From Desulfovibrio sp. (GTDB taxonomy: Bacteria; Desulfobacterota; Desulfovibrionia; Desulfovibrionales; Desulfovibrionaceae): DNA of 34,241 nucleotides. Positions within the stretch are counted from its first letter, which is position 1. Every line of letters begins with the position of its first letter. The stretch is from positions 1-34,241 of the forward strand of contig JAQVYA010000014.1 of assembly GCA_028708865.1 (NCBI GenBank), given 5' to 3'. The notes under the pieces are model-generated. The model was given only the letters and a program-made list of their open reading frames with translations. It ran no database searches and was not told the origin of the DNA. Made by a program: the position numbers and the translations under genes. Shown one piece after another: positions 1 through 8,024 of this stretch.

Positions 1-30
1 TTGCCGGAAAAGGACATCCCCCTGGGGTAG
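1..30 (+). CDS. C-terminal end of an upstream gene (possibly TrkH/KtrB-type potassium transporter)
   Basis: The first nine codons of frame 1 read LPEKDIPLG and end in TAG at 28-30. Because a TrkA/KtrA regulatory subunit starts 38 bases later on the same strand, the most likely owner is the membrane subunit of the same potassium uptake system. Only nine residues are visible, so the identity rests on context and not on homology. Confidence 0.35.
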   Translation: MPEKDIPLG

Positions 31-67
31 CGTCTGTGGCCGCGGGAGCGCGGCGAGCGAGGAGAAT

Positions 68-724
68 ATGAGCAAACGGATCGAAGTGGGCATCGTGGGC
101 CTGGGAAAATTCGGCTACTCCCTGGGAGAAGCCCTTGCCGAACTGGGGCACGACGTGGTGGGCGTGGACCGGGACGTACAGCGCGTGCGGCACGCCCAGG
201 AAAGCCTGACTCAGGTGTTCCAGGCTGACGGCACTGATAAAAAGGCGCTGGAGCAGTTGGGATTCAAGGAACTGGATTACGTGGTCGTCTCCATTGGGCA
301 CTCCATGGAGGCCAGCATTCTAGTGGCCCTCAATCTTCAGGACCTTGGGGTGAATAATATCTGGGTCAAGGCCGTGAGTTCGGAGCATGAAAAAGTGCTC
401 AAGCGGCTGGGGGTAGATTTCGTGGTTTTCCCCGAACAGTTCGTGGCCAGGCAGTTGGCGCATCGTCTGGCCGTGCCCGGACTGTTGGATTATCTGGCCC
501 TGGGCAAGGGCGTGCTCGTCCGCGAGGTGGAGGTGGACAAATGGAGCGGCAAGACCCTGCGGGAGCTGCGTTTGCCCTCGGACTACCGCACCCAGGTGGT
601 GGCCTGGAAGCACAAGGAGGACCGCCAATTCAGCTTTGTGCCCAGTCCGGACGAGGTGTTGCATACCGGGGACGTCCTGGTGGTGCTCGGCAATGCGGAA
701 GATGTGATCAAGGTGACGGGGTGA
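68..724 (+). CDS. TrkA/KtrA-type potassium uptake regulatory protein
   Basis: This 218-residue cytoplasmic protein is a gating subunit of a Trk/Ktr potassium channel. It has an N-terminal RCK/TrkA_N Rossmann domain (about residues 5-125) that begins with the dinucleotide motif GLGKFG and has an acidic residue (D34) after the second strand for the ribose. A TrkA_C domain follows (about 140-218), ending in the usual GDVLVVLG strand. The length matches one-RCK KtrA proteins and not the doubled 450-residue TrkA. A GAGGAG ribosome site lies just before the ATG. The preceding partial frame is probably its channel subunit, and aroC follows after four bases, so the three are probably co-transcribed. 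Which nucleotide it senses cannot be told from sequence. Confidence 0.9.
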   Translation: MSKRIEVGIVGLGKFGYSLGEALAELGHDVVGVDRDVQRVRHAQESLTQVFQADGTDKKALEQLGFKELDYVVVSIGHSMEASILVALNLQDLGVNNIWVKAVSSEHEKVLKRLGVDFVVFPEQFVARQLAHRLAVPGLLDYLALGKGVLVREVEVDKWSGKTLRELRLPSDYRTQVVAWKHKEDRQFSFVPSPDEVLHTGDVLVVLGNAEDVIKVTG

Positions 725-728
725 ACGC

Positions 729-1799
729 ATGAGCGGCAATGTCTTTGGCGAATTGTTCCGGCTGAGCACGTACGGGGAGTCGCACGGGCCCGGATTGGGC
801 GGAGTGATCGACGGTTGCCCCGCTGGGCTGCCTTTGGACGAGACCATGATTCAGGCGGAGCTGGACCGTCGCAAGCCTGGCCAGGGTCCGGCGTCCACAG
901 CGCGCCGGGAATCGGACCGGGTGCGGCTGCTGTCCGGCGTTTTCCGGGGGGTGACCACGGGAACCCCCATAGGGTTTCATATCGCCAATGAGGATCAACG
1001 TTCCGGCGATTATTCGGAAATCAGCCGCGTATTTCGGCCGGGCCATGCGGATTTCGGGTTTCATGCCAAATTTGGGCTTCGCGATTACCGCGGGGGCGGG
1101 CGGTCTTCGGGGCGGGAAACCGTGGCCCGCGTAGTGGGGGGAGCCGTGGCCCGCCGTTTGCTTGAGATGCAAGGAGTGACCGTTCAGGCCCGCACTGTGG
1201 AGCTGGGCGGCATACCGGCGGCGCAGGGCGAGGAGGATGGTTGGGACGCGGTGTTGGAACAGCCGTTTTTTGCTCCGGGGCCCCTGTCGGCATCCCGATG
1301 GCGGGAGCGTGTCATGCAGGTGCGGCAAGCCGGGGACACGGTGGGCGGCGTGGTGGAGGTGCGCGCCCAGGGCGTGCCTCCAGGCTGGGGAGAGCCCGTA
1401 TTCGGCAAGTTGGACGCCCGGTTGGCCGGAGCGCTCATGAGTGTGGGGGCGGTCAAAGGCGTGGAGATTGGTGCCGGATTTGCCGCGGCGCGTCTGCTCG
1501 GGTCGGAAAATAACGATGCCATGACGCGGCATGGCTTTGCCTCCAACAGGGGCGGTGGCGTGCTGGGGGGCATTTCCTCGGGGCAGGATGTATTGGCCCG
1601 CGTGGCGGTCAAGCCTATCCCTTCCATCGCATTGGAGCAGCGTACCGTGACCACGCAAGGGGCCGAGACCAGCATCCGAATCGGGGGGCGGCATGATATT
1701 TCGGCCATTCCGCGCATTGTTCCCGTACTCGGAGCCATGACAGCCCTGGTGCTGGCGGATTTACTGCTGCTGGACCGCCGTTTGGGGCGGGAACGGTGA
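729..1799 (+). CDS. aroC: Chorismate synthase
   Basis: It converts 5-enolpyruvylshikimate-3-phosphate to chorismate, the last step of the common shikimate pathway, using reduced FMN. At 356 residues it is the normal bacterial length. The N terminus carries the family signature (STYGESHGPGLGGVIDGCPAG, split here as STYGESHG then LGGVIDG), a central Arg-rich FMN/substrate region (RGGGRSSGRETVAR, about residues 118-131), and the conserved C-terminal GRHDISAIPR. It starts four bases after the TrkA-like gene with no strong ribosome site of its own, so translational coupling is likely. No other aro gene is adjacent, although a DhnA-type aldolase fragment at the right edge could be shikimate-related. 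Confidence 0.96.
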   Translation: MSGNVFGELFRLSTYGESHGPGLGGVIDGCPAGLPLDETMIQAELDRRKPGQGPASTARRESDRVRLLSGVFRGVTTGTPIGFHIANEDQRSGDYSEISRVFRPGHADFGFHAKFGLRDYRGGGRSSGRETVARVVGGAVARRLLEMQGVTVQARTVELGGIPAAQGEEDGWDAVLEQPFFAPGPLSASRWRERVMQVRQAGDTVGGVVEVRAQGVPPGWGEPVFGKLDARLAGALMSVGAVKGVEIGAGFAAARLLGSENNDAMTRHGFASNRGGGVLGGISSGQDVLARVAVKPIPSIALEQRTVTTQGAETSIRIGGRHDISAIPRIVPVLGAMTALVLADLLLLDRRLGRER

Positions 1800-1918
1800 C
1801 TTGCGGCTCTTCGAGGAAAGAAAATAGAGACCCACCTGTTTTAACGGATTTTTTATTGCCGCATCCCGCTGGACGCGTTACTCTTGAGGTATTCTGATTC
1901 AGATAACGAGGGAGCGGT

Positions 1919-2404
1919 ATGCAGCGAGAGGAATTGTTGCGCCGGGCGGCCCTGCTGCAACAGCCCAGCGCCAAGACAGCCGTGGAGTTTGAGGGGGCGC
2001 AGTCGCGGCTGGCACAGGAGCTTTCCCGGGTCATGGATGCCCATCCCCGGCGGGACGAGCTGTACCCCCCGGAACTTCGTGAGCTGATGCGCGAAAACCA
2101 CGTCAACCACTTCAACTACCTGAACTCCGTATTCCAACTTTATGATCCGGAAAGCTTTCTGGAAACCGTGATCTGGGTCCTGCGCACCTACCTGAACCGT
2201 GGGGTGCGTCTGGCCTATTGGGAGGTCATGCTTCCGGAGAGCCTGAACCTGCTTCAAAATATTCTGACCAGGGAAGCCTATGCCGAGGTCAGGCCGTTTT
2301 ACGACTGGCTGTTGGAACACTACCGGTCGGCGGCTCGCCTCCGGACCCGGGACGGGCTGTGGGAGCCGGTGGCGGGATCGGAAGGGGGCACCCATGACGG
2401 ATGA
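1919..2404 (+). CDS. Unrecognised helical protein, first gene of a cobalamin-sensor/kinase unit
   Basis: I do not recognise this 161-residue soluble protein. It is predicted to be almost entirely helical, with a conserved-looking core (about residues 48-135) rich in aromatics, including HVNHFNYLNSVFQLY and an YLNRG...YWEVMLPE stretch. This is reminiscent of globin-like or RsbR N-terminal sensor folds, but there is no clear haem-ligand signature. There is no signal peptide or membrane segment. A GGGAG site precedes the ATG. Its last 11 bases overlap the cobalamin-binding gene, which in turn overlaps a histidine kinase, so the three are probably co-translated. By position it may be a partner or antagonist of the cobalamin sensor. 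A weak promoter candidate (TTGCCG at 1856, TACTCT at 1879) lies upstream. Confidence 0.85.
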   Translation: MQREELLRRAALLQQPSAKTAVEFEGAQSRLAQELSRVMDAHPRRDELYPPELRELMRENHVNHFNYLNSVFQLYDPESFLETVIWVLRTYLNRGVRLAYWEVMLPESLNLLQNILTREAYAEVRPFYDWLLEHYRSAARLRTRDGLWEPVAGSEGGTHDG

Positions 2405-3092
2405 ATCCGTGTCTGCGGGGTTGTTGGGGATTGAAGATCCGGCCTTGCAGCGCCTGGCCAAAGAATATTTTCAGCTGCTCATGGCCGGGGACAGGAAACG
2501 CGCTTCCGAGATCGTTTTGAAGGCTGTTTCCGATGGAACGGATATCCGTGACATTTATCTCCAGGTTTTTCAGCCTGTGCAGTACGAAGTAGGCCGCCTC
2601 TGGCAGGCCAACGAGATATCCGTGGCCACGGAGCATTACTGCACGGCCGCCACGCAATTGATCATGTCCCAGTTGTTTCCGCATATTGCCGGGACGCCAA
2701 AGCATGGTCGGAGCATGGTGGGCTGCTGCGTGGGGGGAGAATTGCACGAACTGGGCATGCGCATGGTTTGTGATTTTTTCGAACTTCAGGGCTGGCATAC
2801 GTATTTTCTCGGTGCCAATACACCGGACCGGGACGTGGTGCGCATGGTGCAGGAACGCCGCGCAAATCTGCTCGGCGTTTCCGTGGCTCTGACGTCCAAC
2901 GTGCATTTGGTGCGCCGCCTGACATCGCGAGTACGGCAGACGCCGGGCCTGGAGCGCCTGCCCATTATGGTGGGCGGGCTTCCGTTTCTGATCAACCCTG
3001 GCCTAGTCGCCCGAGTGGGCGGGAACGCTTCGGCTCGGGATGCTCGGGATGCCGTGACCCGCGCCGAACAGCTCTTGGAGCGGGAAGCATGA
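2394..3092 (+). CDS. Stand-alone cobalamin-binding sensor protein, CarH-type B12 domain
   Basis: This 232-residue soluble protein has a B12-binding helical-bundle domain (about residues 15-95) followed by a Rossmann-type cobalamin domain (about 106-230). The bundle carries W70-x9-E80-H81, the signature described for adenosylcobalamin photoreceptors of the CarH/LitR class. The Rossmann domain has E116-L-H118-E-L-G121 (ExHxxG form of the base-off motif, with H118 as lower cobalt ligand) and a GG pair at 194-195. Unlike CarH there is no MerR DNA-binding domain. Position 71, where CarH has its second cobalt-binding His, is Gln. The ATG at 2394 is preferred over an in-frame ATG at 2280 because 2280-2393 lies inside the upstream gene. 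It overlaps the kinase gene by four bases. A corrinoid methyl-carrier role is the alternative, but no methyltransferase is adjacent. Confidence 0.92.
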   Translation: MTDESVSAGLLGIEDPALQRLAKEYFQLLMAGDRKRASEIVLKAVSDGTDIRDIYLQVFQPVQYEVGRLWQANEISVATEHYCTAATQLIMSQLFPHIAGTPKHGRSMVGCCVGGELHELGMRMVCDFFELQGWHTYFLGANTPDRDVVRMVQERRANLLGVSVALTSNVHLVRRLTSRVRQTPGLERLPIMVGGLPFLINPGLVARVGGNASARDARDAVTRAEQLLEREA

Positions 3093-4618
3093 GCCCGCAA
3101 ACGGACGAACCGGCCGGAGCCGTGTTTCGTTGTGACGAGTGTGGCCGAATCAGGCACGTGCTGGCCGATGACCTGGGGCTTTTTCTGCCCGAGGCGCCGG
3201 CTTCGTTTTTCGAACTTGTGGACCCGGCTTCACAGGACAAATTCCAGTCATTTCTGACCACGGTGGAGCGCCATGGAGCAGCCCTTTCGTGGGAGCTGAA
3301 CATCCGCATGTCGGAGCAGGCCGCGCCCATGAATTGTTTTGGGCTGCGGGCGGAAGGAGACATTTTTTGTATTGTCTCGGATTCTCCACGAAACCTGTTT
3401 TCTCTGTATGACGAATTGTTGCGCATGCTCAATGAACAGTCCGGCCTGTTACGGGCGGCCCAGCAGGAGTGCCGGGAGCTGCGAGACGTTGATGACAGGC
3501 ATCTTTCCGACTTCATGCGCTTGAATAACGAGCTGGTCAACGCTCGCCGGGAGCTGACGCTTCGCAACCAGGAAGTAGAACGCCAGGAACAGCGGATCCG
3601 ACGGGTCATCAATGCTGTGCCCGATGCGTTCTTGGTGGCGGACGGGGACGGACGGGTCCACTTTGCCAACCCAGCGGCCGCGGCCCTGTTGCAGGAGCAG
3701 GAGCAATTGGATGCCTCCTGGCTGTCCATGGTTGGGGAGTGTGATGGCGTGTCCAGGGAGATCGGCCTGCTGCATGGGACCAAATTGCAGATGACCATGG
3801 AGTTGCGGTCCGTTCCATTGGTTTGGCAGGGACGGCCTGCCTTTCTCGTTTCCATGCGGGACGTTACAGAGCAGCGTAAACTGGAAAATGTCCGGGAGGA
3901 CATGGAACGTATTACCCGGCATGACATCAAATCCCCGCTGGGCGGCATCATCAGCCTAGCCGCCATGCTTCGCGAGGAAGAAGGGCTGGCACCGAATATG
4001 CGCAGGTTGCTAGGACTCATTGAGGATGCCGGGTATCAGGTCCTAAACATGGTGAACATGTCTCTGGACCTCTACAAAATGGAGCAGGGCCGTTACGTGT
4101 TTCAGCGCCGTTGCGTGGATCTGCTGCCCATTGTGGAGCGCAGCCTGGAGGAAAAGCAGGCCATGATTCGCGCCCGGGGGCTGGAAGCCGTGATTTTGGT
4201 GAATGGGCGACCAGCAAGGCCGGGGGACTTTGTCCGCATTCGCGGGGATGAAACCCTGTGTTATTCCATGGTCGGCAATCTGGTTGCCAATGCTGTAGAA
4301 GCGTCTCCGGATTTCGGACCGGTGACCTTGAGCTTGATCAACAACGGGGCGGAAGTGCTTTTCCGTATATCCAATCTGGGAGCGGTTCCCCGGGAAATTC
4401 GGGATTGTTTTTTTGAAAAATACGTGACTGCGGGCAAGAAGAACGGCACCGGCATCGGGACCTACTCGGCGCGCCTGATTGCGCAAACCCTGGGTGGAGG
4501 CGTGGAGATGCGCACTGGCGAGGAGTTCGGCACCGTGGTCACGGTGCGTCTTCCCGGGGTGGTTGAAATCGAAGAAGATCAGAAATTTCAGGGGATGCCG
4601 GACCGTGCCTGCGGATGA
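3089..4618 (+). CDS. Soluble PAS-domain sensor histidine kinase
   Basis: This 509-residue protein has no transmembrane segment. The order is: an atypical PAS-like N-terminal region (about 10-100, with an isolated CDEC at 15-18), a coiled coil (about 105-170), a PAS domain (about 172-262), a DHp helix pair with phospho-acceptor H278 (RHDIKSPLGG), and an HATPase domain with N-box N397/N401 and G-box GTGIG at 453-457. The catalytic residues look intact. The ATG overlaps the end of the cobalamin-binding gene (ATGA-type overlap), which suggests that the B12 protein supplies the input through protein contact. No response regulator is adjacent; the only receiver in the window is the CheY-like protein about 29 kb away. 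The output target is unknown. Confidence 0.93.
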   Translation: MSPQTDEPAGAVFRCDECGRIRHVLADDLGLFLPEAPASFFELVDPASQDKFQSFLTTVERHGAALSWELNIRMSEQAAPMNCFGLRAEGDIFCIVSDSPRNLFSLYDELLRMLNEQSGLLRAAQQECRELRDVDDRHLSDFMRLNNELVNARRELTLRNQEVERQEQRIRRVINAVPDAFLVADGDGRVHFANPAAAALLQEQEQLDASWLSMVGECDGVSREIGLLHGTKLQMTMELRSVPLVWQGRPAFLVSMRDVTEQRKLENVREDMERITRHDIKSPLGGIISLAAMLREEEGLAPNMRRLLGLIEDAGYQVLNMVNMSLDLYKMEQGRYVFQRRCVDLLPIVERSLEEKQAMIRARGLEAVILVNGRPARPGDFVRIRGDETLCYSMVGNLVANAVEASPDFGPVTLSLINNGAEVLFRISNLGAVPREIRDCFFEKYVTAGKKNGTGIGTYSARLIAQTLGGGVEMRTGEEFGTVVTVRLPGVVEIEEDQKFQGMPDRACG

Positions 4619-4659
4619 AATCCGTCCGCCCGTTGCGTGAGGGGCCCGGCCTGTAGCGG

Positions 4660-4995
4660 CTACCTTTCCGGCTTGAGCCGCACCGCAGTGCCGTAGCAGG
4701 AGTAGTAACGGTCCCCCTCGGGGTGGAAGGTTACGGATTCGCGGTAGGCCAGCACCGCATCGGCGTTCACGTCAAGAGCCTGGGCAATCAGGCCGTAGAA
4801 TGCGTTGTCGAAATTAAAGGAACGGCAGACCAACAGTCCGAAGGTGCCCTGCACCTGCCGATTGGGCATTTGCTCGGTGGTCACCACCTTTACTTTGCCT
4901 GCGAGGTATTGTTCCCGCGCCATGCTGATGCGGCGGTCCTGCCGGTCGTCCTGGGAGCGCGGATTTTTTTTTGGTGCGCCGAAAATAAGGGGCAT
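4660..4995 (-). CDS. YbjQ-like (heavy-metal-binding-domain family) small protein
   Basis: This 111-residue protein matches the general pattern of YbjQ/DUF74 proteins: a basic N-terminal stretch, then KVKVVTTEQMPNR, GLLVCRSF, an alanine-rich NADAVLAYR strand near the middle, and a final GTAVRLKP. The family forms pentameric rings, and its function is poorly defined despite the heavy-metal label. An AGGAG site six bases before the ATG supports the start at 4995 over the internal Met at residue 25. The gene is convergent with the histidine kinase and stands alone. The N-terminal codons include an unbroken run of nine A on the coding strand (plus-strand T at 4964-4972). Family assignment is moderate. 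Confidence 0.75.
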   Translation of the reverse strand: MPLIFGAPKKNPRSQDDRQDRRISMAREQYLAGKVKVVTTEQMPNRQVQGTFGLLVCRSFNFDNAFYGLIAQALDVNADAVLAYRESVTFHPEGDRYYSCYGTAVRLKPER

Positions 4996-5096
4996 GCTTC
5001 ACTCCTGCCGTTTCAAGATGATGGCGCCTTGTACCGCAAGAGCGGGCTACTCCGCAAGGGCGGACAGGCGGTTGCACGGATCGGGAACGTTGCCCC

Positions 5097-5128
5097 AAAA
5101 AAACGGCGGAAGGAGATTCCTTCCGCCG
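5097..5128 (-). terminator. Intrinsic terminator of the M16 protease gene
   Basis: A perfect 10-bp stem (5104-5113 with 5119-5128) and a 5-base loop are followed on the minus strand by seven T (plus-strand A at 5097-5103). It sits 35 bases past the protease stop codon. Confidence 0.9.
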
Positions 5129-5163
5129 AGTGTTTTGTGTCGGTTATGAATGGTTCATTCAGG

Positions 5164-7839
5164 TCAGGGCTGCACGGTCATAGTGTAGGCCTCATCCCAA
5201 ATCAGATATCGGCGCGCCAACTTTTGTAGGTCGTCCGGTCCCAGAGCCTTGGCCCGTTCGATGAGCTGTTTTTCCATGTCCCGATCCAGCCCCTGCACCA
5301 GAAGGTTGGCGGCTTGGCGGCTGCGCGAGAGCAGGGTTTGGTGGTCCTGGTAGTATTCCCCGTTGATGACGTTTTTGGCCCGTTCCAGCTCTTCGGCGGG
5401 CAGGGGGTCCTGGCGCAGCAGCGCCACGGTGTCGGCGAACCCCTGTTCGGCTTGTTGCAGCTTTTCCGGCTCTGTGCCGATGTAAAAGGCCATGAACCCG
5501 GTTTTTGGCGCCTGCCAGAGCAGAGCCGTGACAGTGTACCCCAGGCCCTGTTTGTCGCGCAGGTCGCGAAAGAGCAGACCGCTCTGGCCGGAAAGGGCCG
5601 CCCGCAAGAGGGTCAGTCCGGCGCTGGCCTCCAGGTCCTCGGTGCCGGGCACCGGGAAGATGGTCAGCAGGTGGGCCTGGTTGCGGTCCGGCAGGTGCAT
5701 CTGTACCTGTTTTTCAGGGTTCCAGCCGGGCCGTACGTATTCGTATTCATTGCCGGGCCGGGTCAGTTCCGTTGCCAGCCGAGAGGCGAACGCCTCCATG
5801 CCTTTGGCGTCGAAGGTGCCGCATACGGCCAGGACAAAAGGCATTCTGGATTGCCGTTCCCAATACTGCATGATCTGGTCCGGGCTGAAGGAGCGAACCT
5901 GATCAGCCTCGCCTGCATGCAGATACGTGTAAGGCCCGTCCTGGTAGAGGAACGGGAAGATGTGCCGGAACGCGGTGCCCAGCGGTTTGTCCTCGCGCAG
6001 CTTGATGGCGGCGATCTGGTCTTGTCGGGCCCGGTCGATTTCCTTCAGAGGCCAGGTGGGAGCCGTGAGCATTTCCTCGAACACGGGCAGCACGTCTCCG
6101 GCGAACCAGGAGGGGTACTTGGCGTTGAAGGCAAAGGTATCCCTCCCGGCGGTGGCCGCGGCGCTGGAGGCCCGGTCCGAGAGGTAGTCCTCGATTTGGG
6201 TGGCGGTCATGTCCGGGGTGCCGCGGGTCAGGGCCTTGGCCGTGAGCATGGCCAGCCCCTGCTCGTCCGTGGCGAGGGAGCCGTCGCCGCCCGGCCAATA
6301 GATGGACAGGGCCGTATAGGGCAGGGTGTGGTCCGGCAGCAGCACCAGGGTACTGCCCCCCGGCAGGGCGATTTCCTTGACTTTGCCCTGTTTGGGGGCG
6401 TCTTGGTCCTCCACGGCTTTGGTCCTGGCGGGCCAGCGGTCCTCCACGGCCTGGGTCAGCCCCTGGGAAGTGGTTTCCGTGCCTTCCGGGGTCAGCAGGA
6501 CGCCCGAGAGCTGGTCGGGCCGCAGGTATTCGGCCATGAGTTCGCCCAGTTCCTCGCGGTCCACCCGTGCCAATTCGTAAAGATAGTTGGCTTCGGCGTT
6601 TTGCCCGCCGTAGAAGAATTGGAAGGCCCCGAGCTTGGAAGCCAGTCCGGCCAGGGTTTCCTTGGTCAGGAAAAGGGAATCGGCCAGGTTCAGCTTGGCC
6701 CGTTCCAGTTCCTGCTTCTGGAATGCTGAAGCGTCCAAGTCTGCGAAGAAGCGCAACAGCTCGGCCCAGAATTCGTCCAGGTTTTCCGCATCCAATGTTG
6801 CGGAAACATAAAACATGCCGACGCGGTCCAGGGTCAGGGCATAGGCCCCGATGTCGTCCACCAGCCGCTTTTTGTACTTGAAGGTCCGGTAGAGCAGCGA
6901 GGTGTCGTCGCCGCCCAGGGTCTGTCCCAGCACTTCCAGGCCCGTAGCCTTGGAAGAGCCCATATCCGGGATGGGGAATCCCAGCCCCAGGTAGACCTTG
7001 TTCCACTTGCCCGGAACGACGGTGACCTGCGGTCCTTTGGGAGCGGGCAGTGGCTCGGGCGTTACCGCGGGGACGTCGTGGGTGTTCCGGTAGTCTCCGA
7101 ACGAAACGCGGGCCTCGTCCAGGACCTTTTTCGCGTCCACCTTGCCCGTGACCACGAGAAGCATGGACTGGGGCTGGTAGAGCCGGGCGATGTAATCCTT
7201 GATATCCTTGTCGGTCAGGCCGGAAACCGTCTCCCGATAGCCGATGATGGGCCACTCATAACTCGTGCCTGGCCAGACCATGGACTGAAGGGTCTTGAAC
7301 AGGCGGGAGCCGGGCGCGTCTTCCCCCCGTTCCAGTTCAGAGAGCACCACTTCTTTTTCCGGTTCCAGTTCCTTGGGGTCGATATTGGCGTGGAAGGCCA
7401 TTTCCCGCACGGTTTCGAGTCCGAGCTTCCATTCGTGGTCCGGTACTTCCACGTAATAGACCGTATAGTCCCAACTGGTACCGGCGTTGAGGCTGCCGCC
7501 CGCGGACTCGATCATCCGGGCCGTTTCCCCGGGAGCGCGGTTGGCCGAGCCCTTGAAGACCATGTGTTCAAGCAAGTGGCTGATGCCCGCCTGTTCCGGC
7601 TGTTCATAGGCGGAACCGGCATGTACGTAGAGCCGTACGTTGGCCAGGGGGAAGCGGTCATCCTCCTTGATCAATACGGTGAGGCCGTTTTCCAGTCGCG
7701 TGACCATGGGGGCCTCGGCGCTGGAAACAGCCTGGGTGAAGTCGAATCCGCCTTCGGCCATGGTCGGGGGAACCGGGGATTTCCCGGAGCAGGCTGCTGT
7801 CATGAGCAGGGCCCCCAGAAGCAATATGGTACGATACAT
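5164..7839 (-). CDS. M16 family zinc metalloprotease, lipoprotein, two tandem M16 units
   Basis: This 891-residue peptidase belongs to the insulinase/pitrilysin family. The start at 7839 has a GGAG-type site and begins a lipoprotein signal (MYRTILLLGALLMTAAC, lipid-attachment Cys17), placing it in the periplasm on a membrane anchor. A GTG-type in-frame start at 7923 would bury the signal. The N-terminal unit carries the inverted zinc motif HLLEH (H88, E91, H92) and the downstream glutamates around E168. The second M16 unit (about 480-890) has no HxxEH and is probably the inactive chamber half, as in other clamshell M16 enzymes. It is a single gene closed by a strong terminator and divergent from frdC. 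The substrate is unknown; degradation of short peptides in the envelope is the usual role. Confidence 0.94.
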   Translation of the reverse strand: MYRTILLLGALLMTAACSGKSPVPPTMAEGGFDFTQAVSSAEAPMVTRLENGLTVLIKEDDRFPLANVRLYVHAGSAYEQPEQAGISHLLEHMVFKGSANRAPGETARMIESAGGSLNAGTSWDYTVYYVEVPDHEWKLGLETVREMAFHANIDPKELEPEKEVVLSELERGEDAPGSRLFKTLQSMVWPGTSYEWPIIGYRETVSGLTDKDIKDYIARLYQPQSMLLVVTGKVDAKKVLDEARVSFGDYRNTHDVPAVTPEPLPAPKGPQVTVVPGKWNKVYLGLGFPIPDMGSSKATGLEVLGQTLGGDDTSLLYRTFKYKKRLVDDIGAYALTLDRVGMFYVSATLDAENLDEFWAELLRFFADLDASAFQKQELERAKLNLADSLFLTKETLAGLASKLGAFQFFYGGQNAEANYLYELARVDREELGELMAEYLRPDQLSGVLLTPEGTETTSQGLTQAVEDRWPARTKAVEDQDAPKQGKVKEIALPGGSTLVLLPDHTLPYTALSIYWPGGDGSLATDEQGLAMLTAKALTRGTPDMTATQIEDYLSDRASSAAATAGRDTFAFNAKYPSWFAGDVLPVFEEMLTAPTWPLKEIDRARQDQIAAIKLREDKPLGTAFRHIFPFLYQDGPYTYLHAGEADQVRSFSPDQIMQYWERQSRMPFVLAVCGTFDAKGMEAFASRLATELTRPGNEYEYVRPGWNPEKQVQMHLPDRNQAHLLTIFPVPGTEDLEASAGLTLLRAALSGQSGLLFRDLRDKQGLGYTVTALLWQAPKTGFMAFYIGTEPEKLQQAEQGFADTVALLRQDPLPAEELERAKNVINGEYYQDHQTLLSRSRQAANLLVQGLDRDMEKQLIERAKALGPDDLQKLARRYLIWDEAYTMTVQP

Positions 7840-7969
7840 GCGTGCTGCACTCCTTTTCTCCCCAAAAATAAGTTGCTTTTTGTTCTTGTCGAGGGATGTA
7901 CTCGGGCGTTTCCCACGGGTCAAGCCGATGCGGTAGTTGGTGTGAAACCATGGATTCTACTGGTACATA

Positions 7970-7996
7970 TTGACAAAAACTTCACAAAGGTACAAG
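7970..7996 (+). promoter_or_regulatory. Candidate promoter of the frd-fum operon with CRP/FNR-type operator
   Basis: TTGACA at 7970-7975 is a perfect -35 element. TACAAG at 7991-7996 is a poorer -10 with a short 15-base spacer. Bases 7970-7987 also fit the TTGTGA-N6-TCACAA consensus of CRP/HcpR-type regulators at 10 of 12 positions, with a perfect right half. An activator-dependent or repressed promoter would explain the suboptimal spacing. Assigned from pattern only. Confidence 0.45.
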
Positions 7997-8024
7997 TAAA
8001 CCTTTCCGCTTGGAGGCTTTTTGC

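Noticed and set aside
5314-6729. 471-codon plus-strand frame opposite the M16 protease
   Set aside because: It is antisense to a recognised protease and lacks motifs and initiation signals.
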